A DNA stretch of 64,000 nt from Pseudanabaena sp. SR411 (lineage in GTDB: Bacteria; Cyanobacteriota; Cyanobacteriia; Pseudanabaenales; Pseudanabaenaceae): assembly GCF_002251945.1 (NCBI RefSeq), contig NZ_NDHW01000115.1, positions 1 to 64,000 of the forward strand. Direction: 5' to 3'. Under the pieces are notes generated by a model. The model was not told the DNA's origin and ran no database searches. It saw only the letters and a program-made list of their open reading frames with translations. The position numbers and the translations under genes were made by a program. Positions 33,880 through 42,723 of this stretch are shown here, one piece after another (position 1 is the first letter of the stretch; each line of letters begins with the position of its first letter).

Positions 33880-35112
33880 ATGAGAGACTCAAACAAAAAA
33901 TCTCGTTACAAGCAACCTTTGATTTATGCTTCGATGCTCCTTTTAGGTGTAATTTTGGGAGCTTGGGCGGTTGTATCTGGAGTGCGATCGCCAAATACAA
34001 CAGTAGTTACGCCCGTAACTCAAGTTGCATCAATATCACCAGCGATCGCACAAGAGAGTGACAGGGTTAAATCGATTACCGTCCCCCGCAATTATGTGGT
34101 GGAAGCCGTTAATCGCACTGGACCCGCAGTAGTCAGAATCAATGCTTCTCGTACTGTGGCAAGCAATCAACAAATTCCTCAGGAATTTCTCGAAGATCCT
34201 ATGTTTCGCCAATTTTTTGGTGATCAACTACGCCGTATGCCCAAAGAACGAGTTGAGCGGGGTACTGGCTCTGGTTTTATCATCAATAAAGAGGGGGACA
34301 TTATCACCAATGCCCACGTTGTTAGTGGCGCAGATAAGGTCACTGTAATTCTCAAAGATGGTCGCCAGATTGAAGGGAAGGTATTGGGTAGTGATGAACT
34401 AACTGATATTGCTGTCGTGCAGGTTAAACCAGACAATCTACCTACCGTGAGCATCGGCAGTTCTGCAAATTTACAACCAGGGGACTGGGCGATTGCGATC
34501 GGTAATCCACTTGGACTAGACAATACAGTTACCGCTGGCATCATCAGTGCGATCGGTCGTAATAGTGGACAAATCGGTGTTGATAAGCGGGTTAGCTTCA
34601 TTCAAACCGATGCGGCGATTAATCCTGGTAACTCAGGTGGTCCTTTGCTTAATCAAAATGGCGAAGTTATTGGGGTCAACACCGCAATCATTCAAGGTGC
34701 GCAGGGTTTAGGTTTTGCAATTCCGATTGAAACGGCTCAGCGCATTGCTAAGCAACTAATTGCGAATGGTAAAGTCAGCCGTGCTTATCTTGGTATTCAA
34801 ATGGTAACGGTTGATCCAAATGTCAAAAAGCAGGTCAATCAAGACACTGAGTTTGGTATCCAAATCTCTGAAGATAAGGGCGTATTGATTACCAGAGTCG
34901 TTGATGACTCTCCTGCGGCAAAAGCAGGCGCTAAGCGTGGTGATGTGATTGTCAAATTTAATGACAAGGAAATTTTGAGTGCTGATCAAGTTACCCAATT
35001 GGTAGAAGATCGCGCTGTCGGTGACAAAATCCGTATGGAAGTTAAGCGAGCTGGTCAAACAGTTGCTTTAAATGTAGAAACTGCACAGTTTCCACAAAAA
35101 TTCCCTAATTAG
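33880..35112 (+). CDS. HtrA/Deg-family serine protease
   Basis: Periplasmic or lumenal trypsin-like protease with one PDZ domain, handling misfolded proteins. The catalytic triad lies in ITNAHVVSGAD (His), ELTDIAVVQV (Asp) and NPGNSGGPLLNQ (Ser). The PDZ domain includes GVLITRVVDDSPAAKAGAKR. A membrane helix or signal (LIYASMLLLGVILGAWAVVS) is at residues 13-32. The ATG at 33880 is used; an in-frame TTG lies six codons upstream. It is one of the HtrA/HhoA/HhoB group; which one is not decided. sigG and anti-sigma precede it. Confidence 0.93.
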   Translation: MRDSNKKSRYKQPLIYASMLLLGVILGAWAVVSGVRSPNTTVVTPVTQVASISPAIAQESDRVKSITVPRNYVVEAVNRTGPAVVRINASRTVASNQQIPQEFLEDPMFRQFFGDQLRRMPKERVERGTGSGFIINKEGDIITNAHVVSGADKVTVILKDGRQIEGKVLGSDELTDIAVVQVKPDNLPTVSIGSSANLQPGDWAIAIGNPLGLDNTVTAGIISAIGRNSGQIGVDKRVSFIQTDAAINPGNSGGPLLNQNGEVIGVNTAIIQGAQGLGFAIPIETAQRIAKQLIANGKVSRAYLGIQMVTVDPNVKKQVNQDTEFGIQISEDKGVLITRVVDDSPAAKAGAKRGDVIVKFNDKEILSADQVTQLVEDRAVGDKIRMEVKRAGQTVALNVETAQFPQKFPN

Positions 35113-35123
35113 GATTATCGAAA

Positions 35124-35166
35124 CAAAAGATAAAAAGCGGCGCGCTGCGCCGCTTTTTATCTTTTG
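35124..35166. repeat. Hairpin after htrA
   Basis: Twenty-base arms CAAAAGATAAAAAGCGGCGC and complement surround GCT, 11 bases past the stop. Shares CAAAAGAT and a GC core with family A-like palindromes but not the terminal repeats. Confidence 0.7.
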
Positions 35167-35206
35167 GCATAATGCAAGTAGACTTTAGCTATATGCAGAC
35201 AACCCT

Positions 35207-35974
35207 ATGGGTAATTTTATTGGTTGGCTTGGCGGTTTACTATTGATATTTCTGGCAGGATTTGGACTGACTCAATGGTTAAATTTGCCATTTGGTAATT
35301 TTATTGATTGGGTAATTGGCGCAAGCATTTTTGTGTGGTTGATTATCATCGTCACTGTGCCTTGGAATGTTTATTTTCAGTCCAAGGCAGTACTCAACCA
35401 AGCAACAATTTCTAAGGAAAAAGGTATTAATGTCGATGATAACCAATTACCTTATGTCAAATCGCTTGCCCAAAAATCCCTAGGATTAGCACTGGGATTA
35501 CATGTGATTTCAGCGATCGCGCTCTATGTTTCAGCCTCGAGTGGCGTTGGCACTATTGGGTATGTGGGGGCGATCGCTGCACTTTTATTGACGATATTAC
35601 GTCCTGCTATTAGCGCCTATGAGTATATATCCCAACGATTGCGGTCGATTTCCCAGCAAATTGATTATCCTCGCGAAGATGTGATGGAGTTACGACAAAG
35701 GTTTGCCAATTTGGAAGAATCAGTACGACAAATTAACGAGCAACTCAGCAGCGAAAATCCCTATTCATGGGTTGCCAAATATGCACAGTTTTCTGAGGAA
35801 ACACGCAAAGATTTATCGCGATTAGGGGCAAATCTTGAAGATTTACGTGCTACCAATGATCGAGATCATGAGCGCTTAGTTCGAGAATCTCGCCAAGCGA
35901 TCGCCCAACTCAGTACCGATAGTCAATTTTTAGAGCATGTTCGCGAAATTATTCGCTTTTTTAAGAGCGCATAA
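35207..35974 (+). CDS. Membrane protein with C-terminal coiled coil, unknown
   Basis: A 255-residue protein with two N-terminal helices (FIGWLGGLLLIFLAGFGLTQ; WVIGASIFVWLIIIVTVPW), two more in the middle (LGLALGLHVISAIALYVSAS; GTIGYVGAIAALLLTILRP), then a coiled coil of about 90 residues (VMELRQRFANLEESVRQINE; LGANLEDLRATNDRDHERLV). It could scaffold something at the membrane. I do not recognise the family. It is a single gene after htrA. Confidence 0.75.
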   Translation: MGNFIGWLGGLLLIFLAGFGLTQWLNLPFGNFIDWVIGASIFVWLIIIVTVPWNVYFQSKAVLNQATISKEKGINVDDNQLPYVKSLAQKSLGLALGLHVISAIALYVSASSGVGTIGYVGAIAALLLTILRPAISAYEYISQRLRSISQQIDYPREDVMELRQRFANLEESVRQINEQLSSENPYSWVAKYAQFSEETRKDLSRLGANLEDLRATNDRDHERLVRESRQAIAQLSTDSQFLEHVREIIRFFKSA

Positions 35975-35987
35975 AACCCAAAATTGT

Positions 35988-36095
35988 TATAGCACTTTGC
36001 GCTTAAATCCAAACCAAGAACTTTTTTAAAAGTGTTGCTTTACAACACTTTTAAAAAAGTTCTTGGTTTGCGTTTGATTAGTAATTTGGGGTTTT
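35988..36095. repeat. Repeat family B, copy 2
   Basis: Flanks TTTGCGCTTAAATCCAAACC and GCGTTTGATTAGTAATT match the copy at 10125. The hairpin (36011-36069, 27-base arms, loop CTTTA) is perfect, but the inner arm (CTTTTTTAAAAGTGTTG) is unrelated to that of copy 1. Confidence 0.7.
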
Positions 36096-36271
36096 GTAAA
36101 ACAAGTAGCTGTTACGCAAAGAGTCGTATCTACTTGCTTCAGCCAAATAGCTCAGTATTGCTGCTTGCAAGTTTGCTGTGGGTAGGTTAGTTTTAATAAA
36201 TGTCATAATTGTTAATTATCTGAATATTCTGACTATTGCGCTCTTCGTAATTAGCTATCGCCCCTCTTACT

Positions 36272-37408
36272 ATGACTAACAGATCCATCATTCCCCAAGA
36301 TGCAACCGTAGTTGAAGGCAGTCAATTCGAGCACTCCTTTGTGGTTAAAGACCCCGAAGGAATAAAAGGAGTCTTGCTAGATGCTCGATTCTATAGTCTT
36401 GGGAGATCTCCTGAAAATGATATTGTGGTGCATTCTCAGTTGGTATCTCGTCAACACGCAACTTTAACGGGCATATTGATCGATCCACCTTTGTTTCAAT
36501 TATTTCGGCTGAGTGATGGGAATCCCGAAAAAGGGCGAAGTACGAATGGTATACAAATCAACGGTGAGCGTCGAGATCATTGGGTACTGATGCATGGCGA
36601 CGAAATTGTGTTGAGCAGCGATAGTATGGCTTACTATCGAATTGATCCAGTCCCCCCCTATGCTAATGGCAACATAGATGTTTTTGTAGATAGCTTAAAA
36701 AAGTTAGCTAAACTTTATCTTAAATCAGGAAGTTATACAGATGCTGCTGAAGGTACACTCCAACAAATTTTAGTGGTAACGCAAAAGTCTTATGGAGAGA
36801 TGCATCCTAGTGTTGCAAATTGCTTGATTGATCTGGCGGTATTTAATTATTCAAAAAATGATTTTGTTAAAGCAGAACCATTATTTTTGCAGGCGATCGC
36901 TATTCGTAAGCAAGCATTAGGTGAAGAGCATCCTGACGTAGCATCAGCAATGTTAGATCTAGCCGCAATTTATAATGCCCAAGCCTTTTACCAGAAAGCA
37001 GAATCCTTGTTTTTACAAGCCTTAGAAATCAAAAAAAAGGTGTTAGGTACAGATCATCCAGAAGTTGCGGCTAGTTTAGTAGATTTAGCAGCAATGTACT
37101 ACCCTCAAAAGCGTTATCAAGAAGTCAAAAATCTTTATGAACAGGCGATCAAAATTTATAAGCGATCGCTTGATGATAAACATCCCAATATTTTATCAGT
37201 TCAGAAAAAACTAGCCAGTATTAAAAAGAAATTACGCCCCAAATGGCTGTCCTTAAATGTGCTAGTTCCTGTATCTTTAATCGTGCTTTCTGGGGTTATT
37301 GCCTATACATTCTTTGCCGCCGAAAGAGATATTGCCTGTGTTAAAAAGCTTCCTGACGGTAGTGTTCAATCAGTATCTAGTGATGAATGTCGGCAAATTA
37401 GTAAATAG
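36272..37408 (+). CDS. FHA-TPR membrane-anchored protein
   Basis: An N-terminal forkhead-associated domain (YSLGRSPENDIVVHSQLVSRQHATL, split here as YSLGRSPENDIVV and SRQHATL) binds phosphothreonine. Four kinesin-light-chain-like tetratricopeptide repeats follow, such as ALGEEHPDVASAMLDLAAIY and VLGTDHPEVAASLVDLAAMY (residues about 150-310). A C-terminal helix (LNVLVPVSLIVLSGVIAYTF) anchors it, with a short outside tail. It is a plausible reader of the two Hanks kinases encoded in this window; the link is inference. At 378 residues it appears complete. Confidence 0.85.
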   Translation: MTNRSIIPQDATVVEGSQFEHSFVVKDPEGIKGVLLDARFYSLGRSPENDIVVHSQLVSRQHATLTGILIDPPLFQLFRLSDGNPEKGRSTNGIQINGERRDHWVLMHGDEIVLSSDSMAYYRIDPVPPYANGNIDVFVDSLKKLAKLYLKSGSYTDAAEGTLQQILVVTQKSYGEMHPSVANCLIDLAVFNYSKNDFVKAEPLFLQAIAIRKQALGEEHPDVASAMLDLAAIYNAQAFYQKAESLFLQALEIKKKVLGTDHPEVAASLVDLAAMYYPQKRYQEVKNLYEQAIKIYKRSLDDKHPNILSVQKKLASIKKKLRPKWLSLNVLVPVSLIVLSGVIAYTFFAAERDIACVKKLPDGSVQSVSSDECRQISK

Positions 37409-37410
37409 TA

Positions 37411-38448
37411 TTAGTAAATAGTTTGAAGAGCCATTCCCCCACCAATTAGCCAAATTAGAAAACAGATACTCGTTAGTTTGAGAGCCTGTGAAATCTTAGG
37501 TGCAGAGATCGCCGCTATGGCATCTCCCAATAAAGGCTTTTGTTTGACAAGTCCACGATAGCGATTTTCGCCACCTAGCTGCACTTGCAAGATCGCGGCA
37601 TAGACACATTCGCTCCAACCTGAATTGGGGCTAGGGTCTTTCTTAGCATCACGTTGGCAGATTTGCCAAACATAAATCGGTTTCCCTGAGAGTAAAGCTA
37701 AAGTGATCACTGTTAATCGACAAGGTAACCAAGTAAGCACATCATCGGTTTTAGCGCTGAACCAGCCAAGATCGTTATAGGGTGCTTCGCGATATCCCAC
37801 CATTGAGTCGAGGGTGCTAGATGCTTTGTAGGCGATCGCAAGGGCAACACCGCCATAATCAAACAGTACCGAACCAATCAAGGCATAAAACAACGGCGAA
37901 GTAACAGCATCGATCGCATTTTCGGTGACAGTTTCTAACACAGCCCGTAAAATTTCTAATTCTGTCAAATCTTCCGTGTCACGCCCCACATAACGACTTA
38001 ACTCTTGACGAGCGTTTTCAATATTTCCAGTTTGCAAAACCGCTAACACCGACTCGGCGGCATCACGAAGACTGCGACCTGCAAAACAGGCGGCGAGTAA
38101 GATGCTAGAAACTGTGATCGCCAAAAGAGGATGGACTTGCGCTGATGCGATCGCGATTGACCAGCCGACAATTCCACTTCCTAAGATTATGCTTACCCCT
38201 AAAATTACGCCTAACATTTTCATGATTAGTGGCGTGAAGCGAGGAATGCGGGTATTCGTGACAGGATCTTTGATCAGCACCAAATTAGTAAACTGCGAGA
38301 TAATCCAGCCTATCACCTGCACAGGATGTAACCAATTGACGGGATCGCCAATTAGGCGATCGAGACTAGCTGCCAAGACTAAAATTAGCAAATTTACATT
38401 TATTCCATTTAGATGTAAATCTAAGAATGGGCTTAAAGCGATCATCAT
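37411..38448 (-). CDS. cbiB: Adenosylcobinamide-phosphate synthase
   Basis: Membrane enzyme CbiB/CobD, which attaches aminopropanol (phosphate) to cobyric acid. The family start LAASLDRLIGDPVNWLHPVQ and the motifs RDTEDLTELEILRAVLETVT-ENAIDAV, and GWFSAKTDDVLTWLP are clear. Four to five membrane helices are seen. At 345 residues it is slightly longer than average. It converges with the FHA gene, leaving 2 bp. Other B12 genes, cobA and cobQ, lie elsewhere in the window. Confidence 0.94.
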   Translation of the reverse strand: MMIALSPFLDLHLNGINVNLLILVLAASLDRLIGDPVNWLHPVQVIGWIISQFTNLVLIKDPVTNTRIPRFTPLIMKMLGVILGVSIILGSGIVGWSIAIASAQVHPLLAITVSSILLAACFAGRSLRDAAESVLAVLQTGNIENARQELSRYVGRDTEDLTELEILRAVLETVTENAIDAVTSPLFYALIGSVLFDYGGVALAIAYKASSTLDSMVGYREAPYNDLGWFSAKTDDVLTWLPCRLTVITLALLSGKPIYVWQICQRDAKKDPSPNSGWSECVYAAILQVQLGGENRYRGLVKQKPLLGDAIAAISAPKISQALKLTSICFLIWLIGGGMALQTIY

Positions 38449-38484
38449 TAGTTCGAGAATAGAAGTTGCTCAATTCAAAAAACA

Positions 38485-38523
38485 ATTATTGTTGAGATAG
38501 ATTTTGCTCACCTCAACAATAAT
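38485..38523. terminator. Hairpin between NACHT gene and cbiB
   Basis: ATTATTGTTGAG and CTCAACAATAAT form 12-base arms around a 15-base loop. It lies just after the NACHT gene stop on the minus strand. Confidence 0.65.
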
Positions 38524-38532
38524 GAGTTCTAT

Positions 38533-40701
38533 TTAATTTGTGATTCTTAGCATCCGTGATTCAATCTCTTGCCAAGTTTTTCGAGAAATAGCGATCGCCT
38601 CGTTTTTACATTGCACCATTAACAAATTTGCATAGAGATAGTTCTCTAGGTTTGTGATTTCTTGATATGAAAGCTGATTGGAATCCAATGGAAGATATAG
38701 AGTTTGCAACCAAGTGCGACTAATCTGATTGCGAAACTGTAATCGCACATCAAAGGGTTGATCATAGCTAGGGGCTTGCGTATACAACTCATTCAAGTTT
38801 TCGCTCAAAGCTCTAAAGTTAATTTGGCTTGGGTCATAGTCAACCTTAAGTAAAGACTGTTCTAAGTTAGAACAAAGTTGCATCGCCAAATCAAGTTCTG
38901 TGGAACTATCAAAATCTAGAGCTTGAGCAAGACTCAGAGAGAGTTCTGCCTCAAAAATCTTGTCAAAATTTAGGGGTGAATCAAACATCCCATAGAGGTT
39001 ACGTGCCAAAAACAACATTCTTGTCAAACTTAGAGCAGGTGCAAGCTCCGTCAAAAAACGTGGACGAGCAAGAAACAATGTCGCAATTCGTTTGGATATG
39101 TTCTTTAAGTCACCTGAAGAGTTAACAGCTACTTTCTCTAACCAAATTAGCAGATTAGTTAGTTTCGATGCATCAATATATTGAGCAGCCTGAAACTCTA
39201 TATCGATTAATAGTTCCTCTACATTACCGCTCATCATTCCTGCTAGGAAAAGGAAAACATTTTGCCAATGGCGATCGTGAAGATGATTAACAACTGAATT
39301 TTTGGTTTGATTATGTTTGTGTATATATATAGCGACAAAATATTCTTGAAAATTAATATGGGTAAAGCTAAAACTAGCTCCACTTTCAGAATTAATAATT
39401 TTACAAATTCCAATTTTCTTCAAAATCTTGAACACAAAATCAGTGGATAGTTCTTGAAGATCTTGAAAATAGTTAGTAAGCATGTCTTCTATATAAACTG
39501 TCACAACCTCTAAAGGTAATGTTAGCTTGCAGATTTCAAAGCCTCTGTAGGCAATTTTAGCCAGTATTAGTTCCAAAACAACAACGCTAAGACTGCTGCA
39601 ATCCTCGATATTATCTAGCTGTTGATTAAATAACTGCTCTTCAATTAGTAACTGAATACTTTTTTGATAAAGTCCACTAACATTACTGGGTAAACTATAA
39701 CGGCGATCGCACAGTAGGCAGAGCAGGGATAAACTCAACGGTGATTTTGCTAATTCCCTAGCGATCATATTGACCTGCAAAATCTCCCAACACCTTTGAG
39801 CCATTGCCGAGGCATTGTTATTAGCTTCATCGTGAGAAGACTCATTCTTAAAAGCTTGATTGAGAGCAAACCACCTATGAATATATTCCTGCACATGCAG
39901 ATCCCCCCAAGGCTGAAGTTCAACTTCTAGAAATTGACCAAAACTATTTTCATAGGAATCTAAACGACTAGAAACAATATAGCGATTACGTGGATAGGCG
40001 TTTACAAATTCTTTGATCAGATGGGAAAGTTGATTATGAGATAGAGCGGACTCATTCAGTCCATCAATCAAAATTATTAACTTGCCCTGTTCTAACATCC
40101 ATAGCGCTAGTTTGCGTGGAATGGGAAACCCACATTTCTCAAACTCTTCTGCGATCGCCTGTAATAAAGTATCGGTATCACGATAGAATTTATGGGGCTG
40201 TAAAAACACAGGTACAACATCGTGCTTGTAACGACCCTTAGGATAGCGTAAAGCTTCAGATCCAATATGTTTTAGATAAGTGGTTTTACCAGAAGCAGGT
40301 AGCCCCAATACCATGAGATATTCTTCTTCATTGGCAATATTCAAACCCAACAAATTATGACCTTTACAGGATGCACTTCTCTGGAGATCGCGAGTAAATG
40401 CCTCCTCCAGATCATCCACTGATTCAAAACTACGAATGGAAGTATGGGCTTGAAGTTTTTGAGCAATATAAATTGAAGCGAAAGAAGTGGATCTTTGAGT
40501 GCCAATTACTTGAATAGCGGTATAAGATTCTACATAATTTTTGATATAACGAAGCACAGCCTTGGAAATCGCATGATTAAAATATACTTGGTCGATTTCA
40601 TTCCTACGCTCATTTTTATTGTTAATAAATTCTGACAATAATGTTTCAAATCTATTAACAACTTCACGAATGCTTTGCTCTTGTTTTGTATCTACAGCCA
40701 T
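38533..40701 (-). CDS. NACHT-domain NTPase
   Basis: A STAND-class ATPase. Walker A GLPASGKT is at residues 133-140 and Walker B LIILIDGLNE at 208-217, with the arginine-containing sensor YIVSSRLDSYE following. The N-terminal 120 residues are helical with a YTAIQVIGTQRSTSFASIYI segment like other cyanobacterial NACHT proteins; the C-terminal 400 residues are helical without an obvious repeat. Bacterial NACHT proteins often sense phage or infection. No effector domain is recognised, so it may be a regulator. It is a single gene, AT-rich relative to cbiB. Confidence 0.85.
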   Translation of the reverse strand: MAVDTKQEQSIREVVNRFETLLSEFINNKNERRNEIDQVYFNHAISKAVLRYIKNYVESYTAIQVIGTQRSTSFASIYIAQKLQAHTSIRSFESVDDLEEAFTRDLQRSASCKGHNLLGLNIANEEEYLMVLGLPASGKTTYLKHIGSEALRYPKGRYKHDVVPVFLQPHKFYRDTDTLLQAIAEEFEKCGFPIPRKLALWMLEQGKLIILIDGLNESALSHNQLSHLIKEFVNAYPRNRYIVSSRLDSYENSFGQFLEVELQPWGDLHVQEYIHRWFALNQAFKNESSHDEANNNASAMAQRCWEILQVNMIARELAKSPLSLSLLCLLCDRRYSLPSNVSGLYQKSIQLLIEEQLFNQQLDNIEDCSSLSVVVLELILAKIAYRGFEICKLTLPLEVVTVYIEDMLTNYFQDLQELSTDFVFKILKKIGICKIINSESGASFSFTHINFQEYFVAIYIHKHNQTKNSVVNHLHDRHWQNVFLFLAGMMSGNVEELLIDIEFQAAQYIDASKLTNLLIWLEKVAVNSSGDLKNISKRIATLFLARPRFLTELAPALSLTRMLFLARNLYGMFDSPLNFDKIFEAELSLSLAQALDFDSSTELDLAMQLCSNLEQSLLKVDYDPSQINFRALSENLNELYTQAPSYDQPFDVRLQFRNQISRTWLQTLYLPLDSNQLSYQEITNLENYLYANLLMVQCKNEAIAISRKTWQEIESRMLRITN

Positions 40702-41138
40702 TCTAAAATGCGCTCAAGTAACGCCCAAACAATATAATTGTATATTAAACAGATCCTCATTTCCTATCCAACAATATACCAGTTCACAAAAACATAACGA
40801 CACTTTTACGAATTGAAAACTATACATAGTAAGATTTTCCAAAACATAAAGTGGCTACAAATGGCTACGCCATTTTTGGTATAAATTTTATTATTACCTT
40901 ATGTTGCATTTATTTTATAAGTAACCATATTAGAGTGATAATTAGTTTCGGGAAGGGGAAATGACAAACCTTAATTTAGGTGAAGTCTACGGGCAAGTTA
41001 AGCATCATAATTAATCCTCATGATTCTGCGAACCTTAAAAAAGGTTTTCGCGCTTGTTTTGATTAACAATAATTTAAGGTTTAGATAATATCTCTCCTAA
41101 AAGTTTCTCAGTTAACTATCCTAAAGAGTGAATCATCT
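40702..41138. other. Intergenic region with MITE E remnant
   Basis: A 437-bp divergent region upstream of both the NACHT gene and the globin operon. It contains a family E element (40776-40882). The remainder is AT-rich with a small hairpin AACCTTAAAAAAGGTT near 41032. No coding frame is seen. Confidence 0.55.
40776..40882. mobile_element. MITE family E, inverted degraded copy
   Basis: Ends ATACCAGTTCACAAAAA and GCCATTTTTGGTAT are inverted. Internally ACATAACGACACTTTTACGAA corresponds, in part, to the AAGTGTCGTC hairpin. It is in the opposite orientation to the other three copies. Confidence 0.6.
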
Positions 41139-41696
41139 ATGGTACTCGATCCTCAAGTGTTCATGACAACGATGGAGAAACGTATAGCTTTCTCAGATTC
41201 TGACAAAGCTATACTCAAAGCAAATGCTGCATGGGGAAGCTCGATCGCACTGCAAATGGCAGAAGTCTTTTATGCCTACCTTGCTCGCGATCCCGAAATG
41301 AATGAAATCCTTAATGCTAAGGAAGGAAGAATGCACCGCTTAAATGAAACCTTCATTGAGTGGTTTGGGGAAATGTTTACAGGTATGGATAATTGGGGAA
41401 GCGCCTATGCTGCGCGTCGTTGGCGGATTGGATTAGTGCATGTGCAGATCGGGATCGGACCACAGCATGTTGTTCCTGCGATGGCAACTGTTGTTAATGA
41501 AGTTGGCAAACAACTTAAGTCGTCAGGGCTTAGTGATGACTTGCGGGAGTCATTGGGTAGAATCTGCATGATCGATCTTGCTTTCATTGAACAAGCTTAT
41601 GTTGAAGTTTCTTCACAGGCTGTTCTCAGGGAAACTGGCTGGACTGAAGGGTTGTTTAAGCGTATGATCTCTACGGGGGCAGCAGGCATGAAATAG
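41139..41696 (+). CDS. Protoglobin-type sensor globin
   Basis: A 185-residue heme-globin of the globin-coupled-sensor/protoglobin class, here without an attached output domain. The key segment RWRIGLVHVQIGIGPQHVVP resembles the F-helix region of sensor globins, where H in LVHVQIGI is the likely proximal ligand. The N-terminus KRIAFSDSDKAILKANAAWG and LAFIEQAYVEVSSQ are helical. It is the first gene of a five-gene group with 4VR-like, roadblock, GTPase and DUF4388 proteins, so it may be the gas or redox sensor of that pathway. Pathway role is inferred. Confidence 0.8.
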   Translation: MVLDPQVFMTTMEKRIAFSDSDKAILKANAAWGSSIALQMAEVFYAYLARDPEMNEILNAKEGRMHRLNETFIEWFGEMFTGMDNWGSAYAARRWRIGLVHVQIGIGPQHVVPAMATVVNEVGKQLKSSGLSDDLRESLGRICMIDLAFIEQAYVEVSSQAVLRETGWTEGLFKRMISTGAAGMK

Positions 41697-41727
41697 GAAT
41701 GCCATTTAAAAAAATATTGAGGTTATT

Positions 41728-42186
41728 ATGCGTACTGAACTTGGTGAATTTAGTAGTATTGTTTGTTTTAAAGCGGTAGTGACTGGGACTGAAGAAGCCC
41801 TAGGCGAAAAGGCCGCCGCGATCGCGCTGATCTCCGCAGGTCGCAATCGCGGCAAGCAACTTGCCGAACAGCTTGGAGTTAAAGGGAAAAATGTTGCTCA
41901 TGACGAACTTGTTCTCCTTCTTCAAAAAGCTTTGGGTAAAGATGGGACTAGGCTTTGCATTGTAGACAATATTGAGGAAACCGATGCATCAATCAAAGTC
42001 TTCTGTCGAGAAACAATTTGCTCTGCTGGTGAAACCGAAGGTTCCCCTCGTAAACTGACTTTTACACTGGGAGCAATTCAAGGTGTGCTGGAGCAGCTTG
42101 AGGGAAAACGTCTGCGTGGTAAGCAAACAGAATCTGTTTTGCGTGGCGGTTCCCATGATGTGATCGAGTATGAGGTTATCGGTTAG
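41728..42186 (+). CDS. 4VR/hydrocarbon-binding-like protein
   Basis: A 152-residue protein whose C-terminal half resembles small-ligand-binding 4VR domains: KVFCRETICSAGETEG, then FTLGAIQGVLEQLEGKRLRG and LRGGSHDVIEYEVI. The N-terminal half (SIVCFKAVVTGTEEALGEKA; GRNRGKQLAEQLGV) is helical. 4VR domains bind small hydrophobic or heme-like ligands and occur in sensory proteins. The match is by pattern only and is weaker than for its neighbours. It lies 31 bp after the globin gene. Confidence 0.6.
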   Translation: MRTELGEFSSIVCFKAVVTGTEEALGEKAAAIALISAGRNRGKQLAEQLGVKGKNVAHDELVLLLQKALGKDGTRLCIVDNIEETDASIKVFCRETICSAGETEGSPRKLTFTLGAIQGVLEQLEGKRLRGKQTESVLRGGSHDVIEYEVIG

Positions 42187-42260
42187 CTGCATACTCTTTT
42201 CACTAAGTCTACAAAATTAAATCTACAAATAATTCAAAATTCAAAACAAGGAGAAAGATA

Positions 42261-42632
42261 ATGGGTATTAACGTTGCGAAGCTGGAAAGTATTTTACAAA
42301 ATCTCGTAACCAGCACCAGTGATGTCCAAGGAGCAGCCCTAGTATCGCCCGATGGTTTGCCTCTAGCTTCTACTTTACCAAGTGGAATGGACGAAGAGAG
42401 AGTATCAGCGATGTCAGCCGCAATGCTATCTCTTGGTGAGCGCATTGGTAATGAGCTAGCTAGAGGTGGGATTGATCGCCTATTCGTTGAAGGCGACAAA
42501 GGTTATGGCATCTTGACCAGTTGCGGCGAAGAAGCAGTACTGTTGGTATTAGCAAGCAAGGCTGCAAAGCAAGGTTTGTTGATGCTGGAGATCAAGCGAG
42601 TGACTGGTGATCTGAAGGCGGCTCTTGTCTAG
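42261..42632 (+). CDS. Roadblock/LC7 domain protein (MglB-like)
   Basis: A 123-residue single roadblock/LC7 domain. AKLESILQNLVTSTSDVQGA, ALVSPDGLPLASTLPSGMDE and GYGILTSCGEEAVLLVLAS are typical. In Myxococcus, the roadblock protein MglB is the GTPase-activating partner of MglA, and here an MglA-like GTPase follows 92 bp downstream. AAGGAGAAAG precedes the ATG as a strong ribosome site. Confidence 0.92.
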   Translation: MGINVAKLESILQNLVTSTSDVQGAALVSPDGLPLASTLPSGMDEERVSAMSAAMLSLGERIGNELARGGIDRLFVEGDKGYGILTSCGEEAVLLVLASKAAKQGLLMLEIKRVTGDLKAALV

Positions 42633-42723
42633 TTAAATTTTCTAGTTGAATTTTCACGGATGCTATGCGTCCGTGAAAATTGTGTCAGAATTAGGTAGCT
42701 ATAGGCAAAGAATAAAAAAATTT

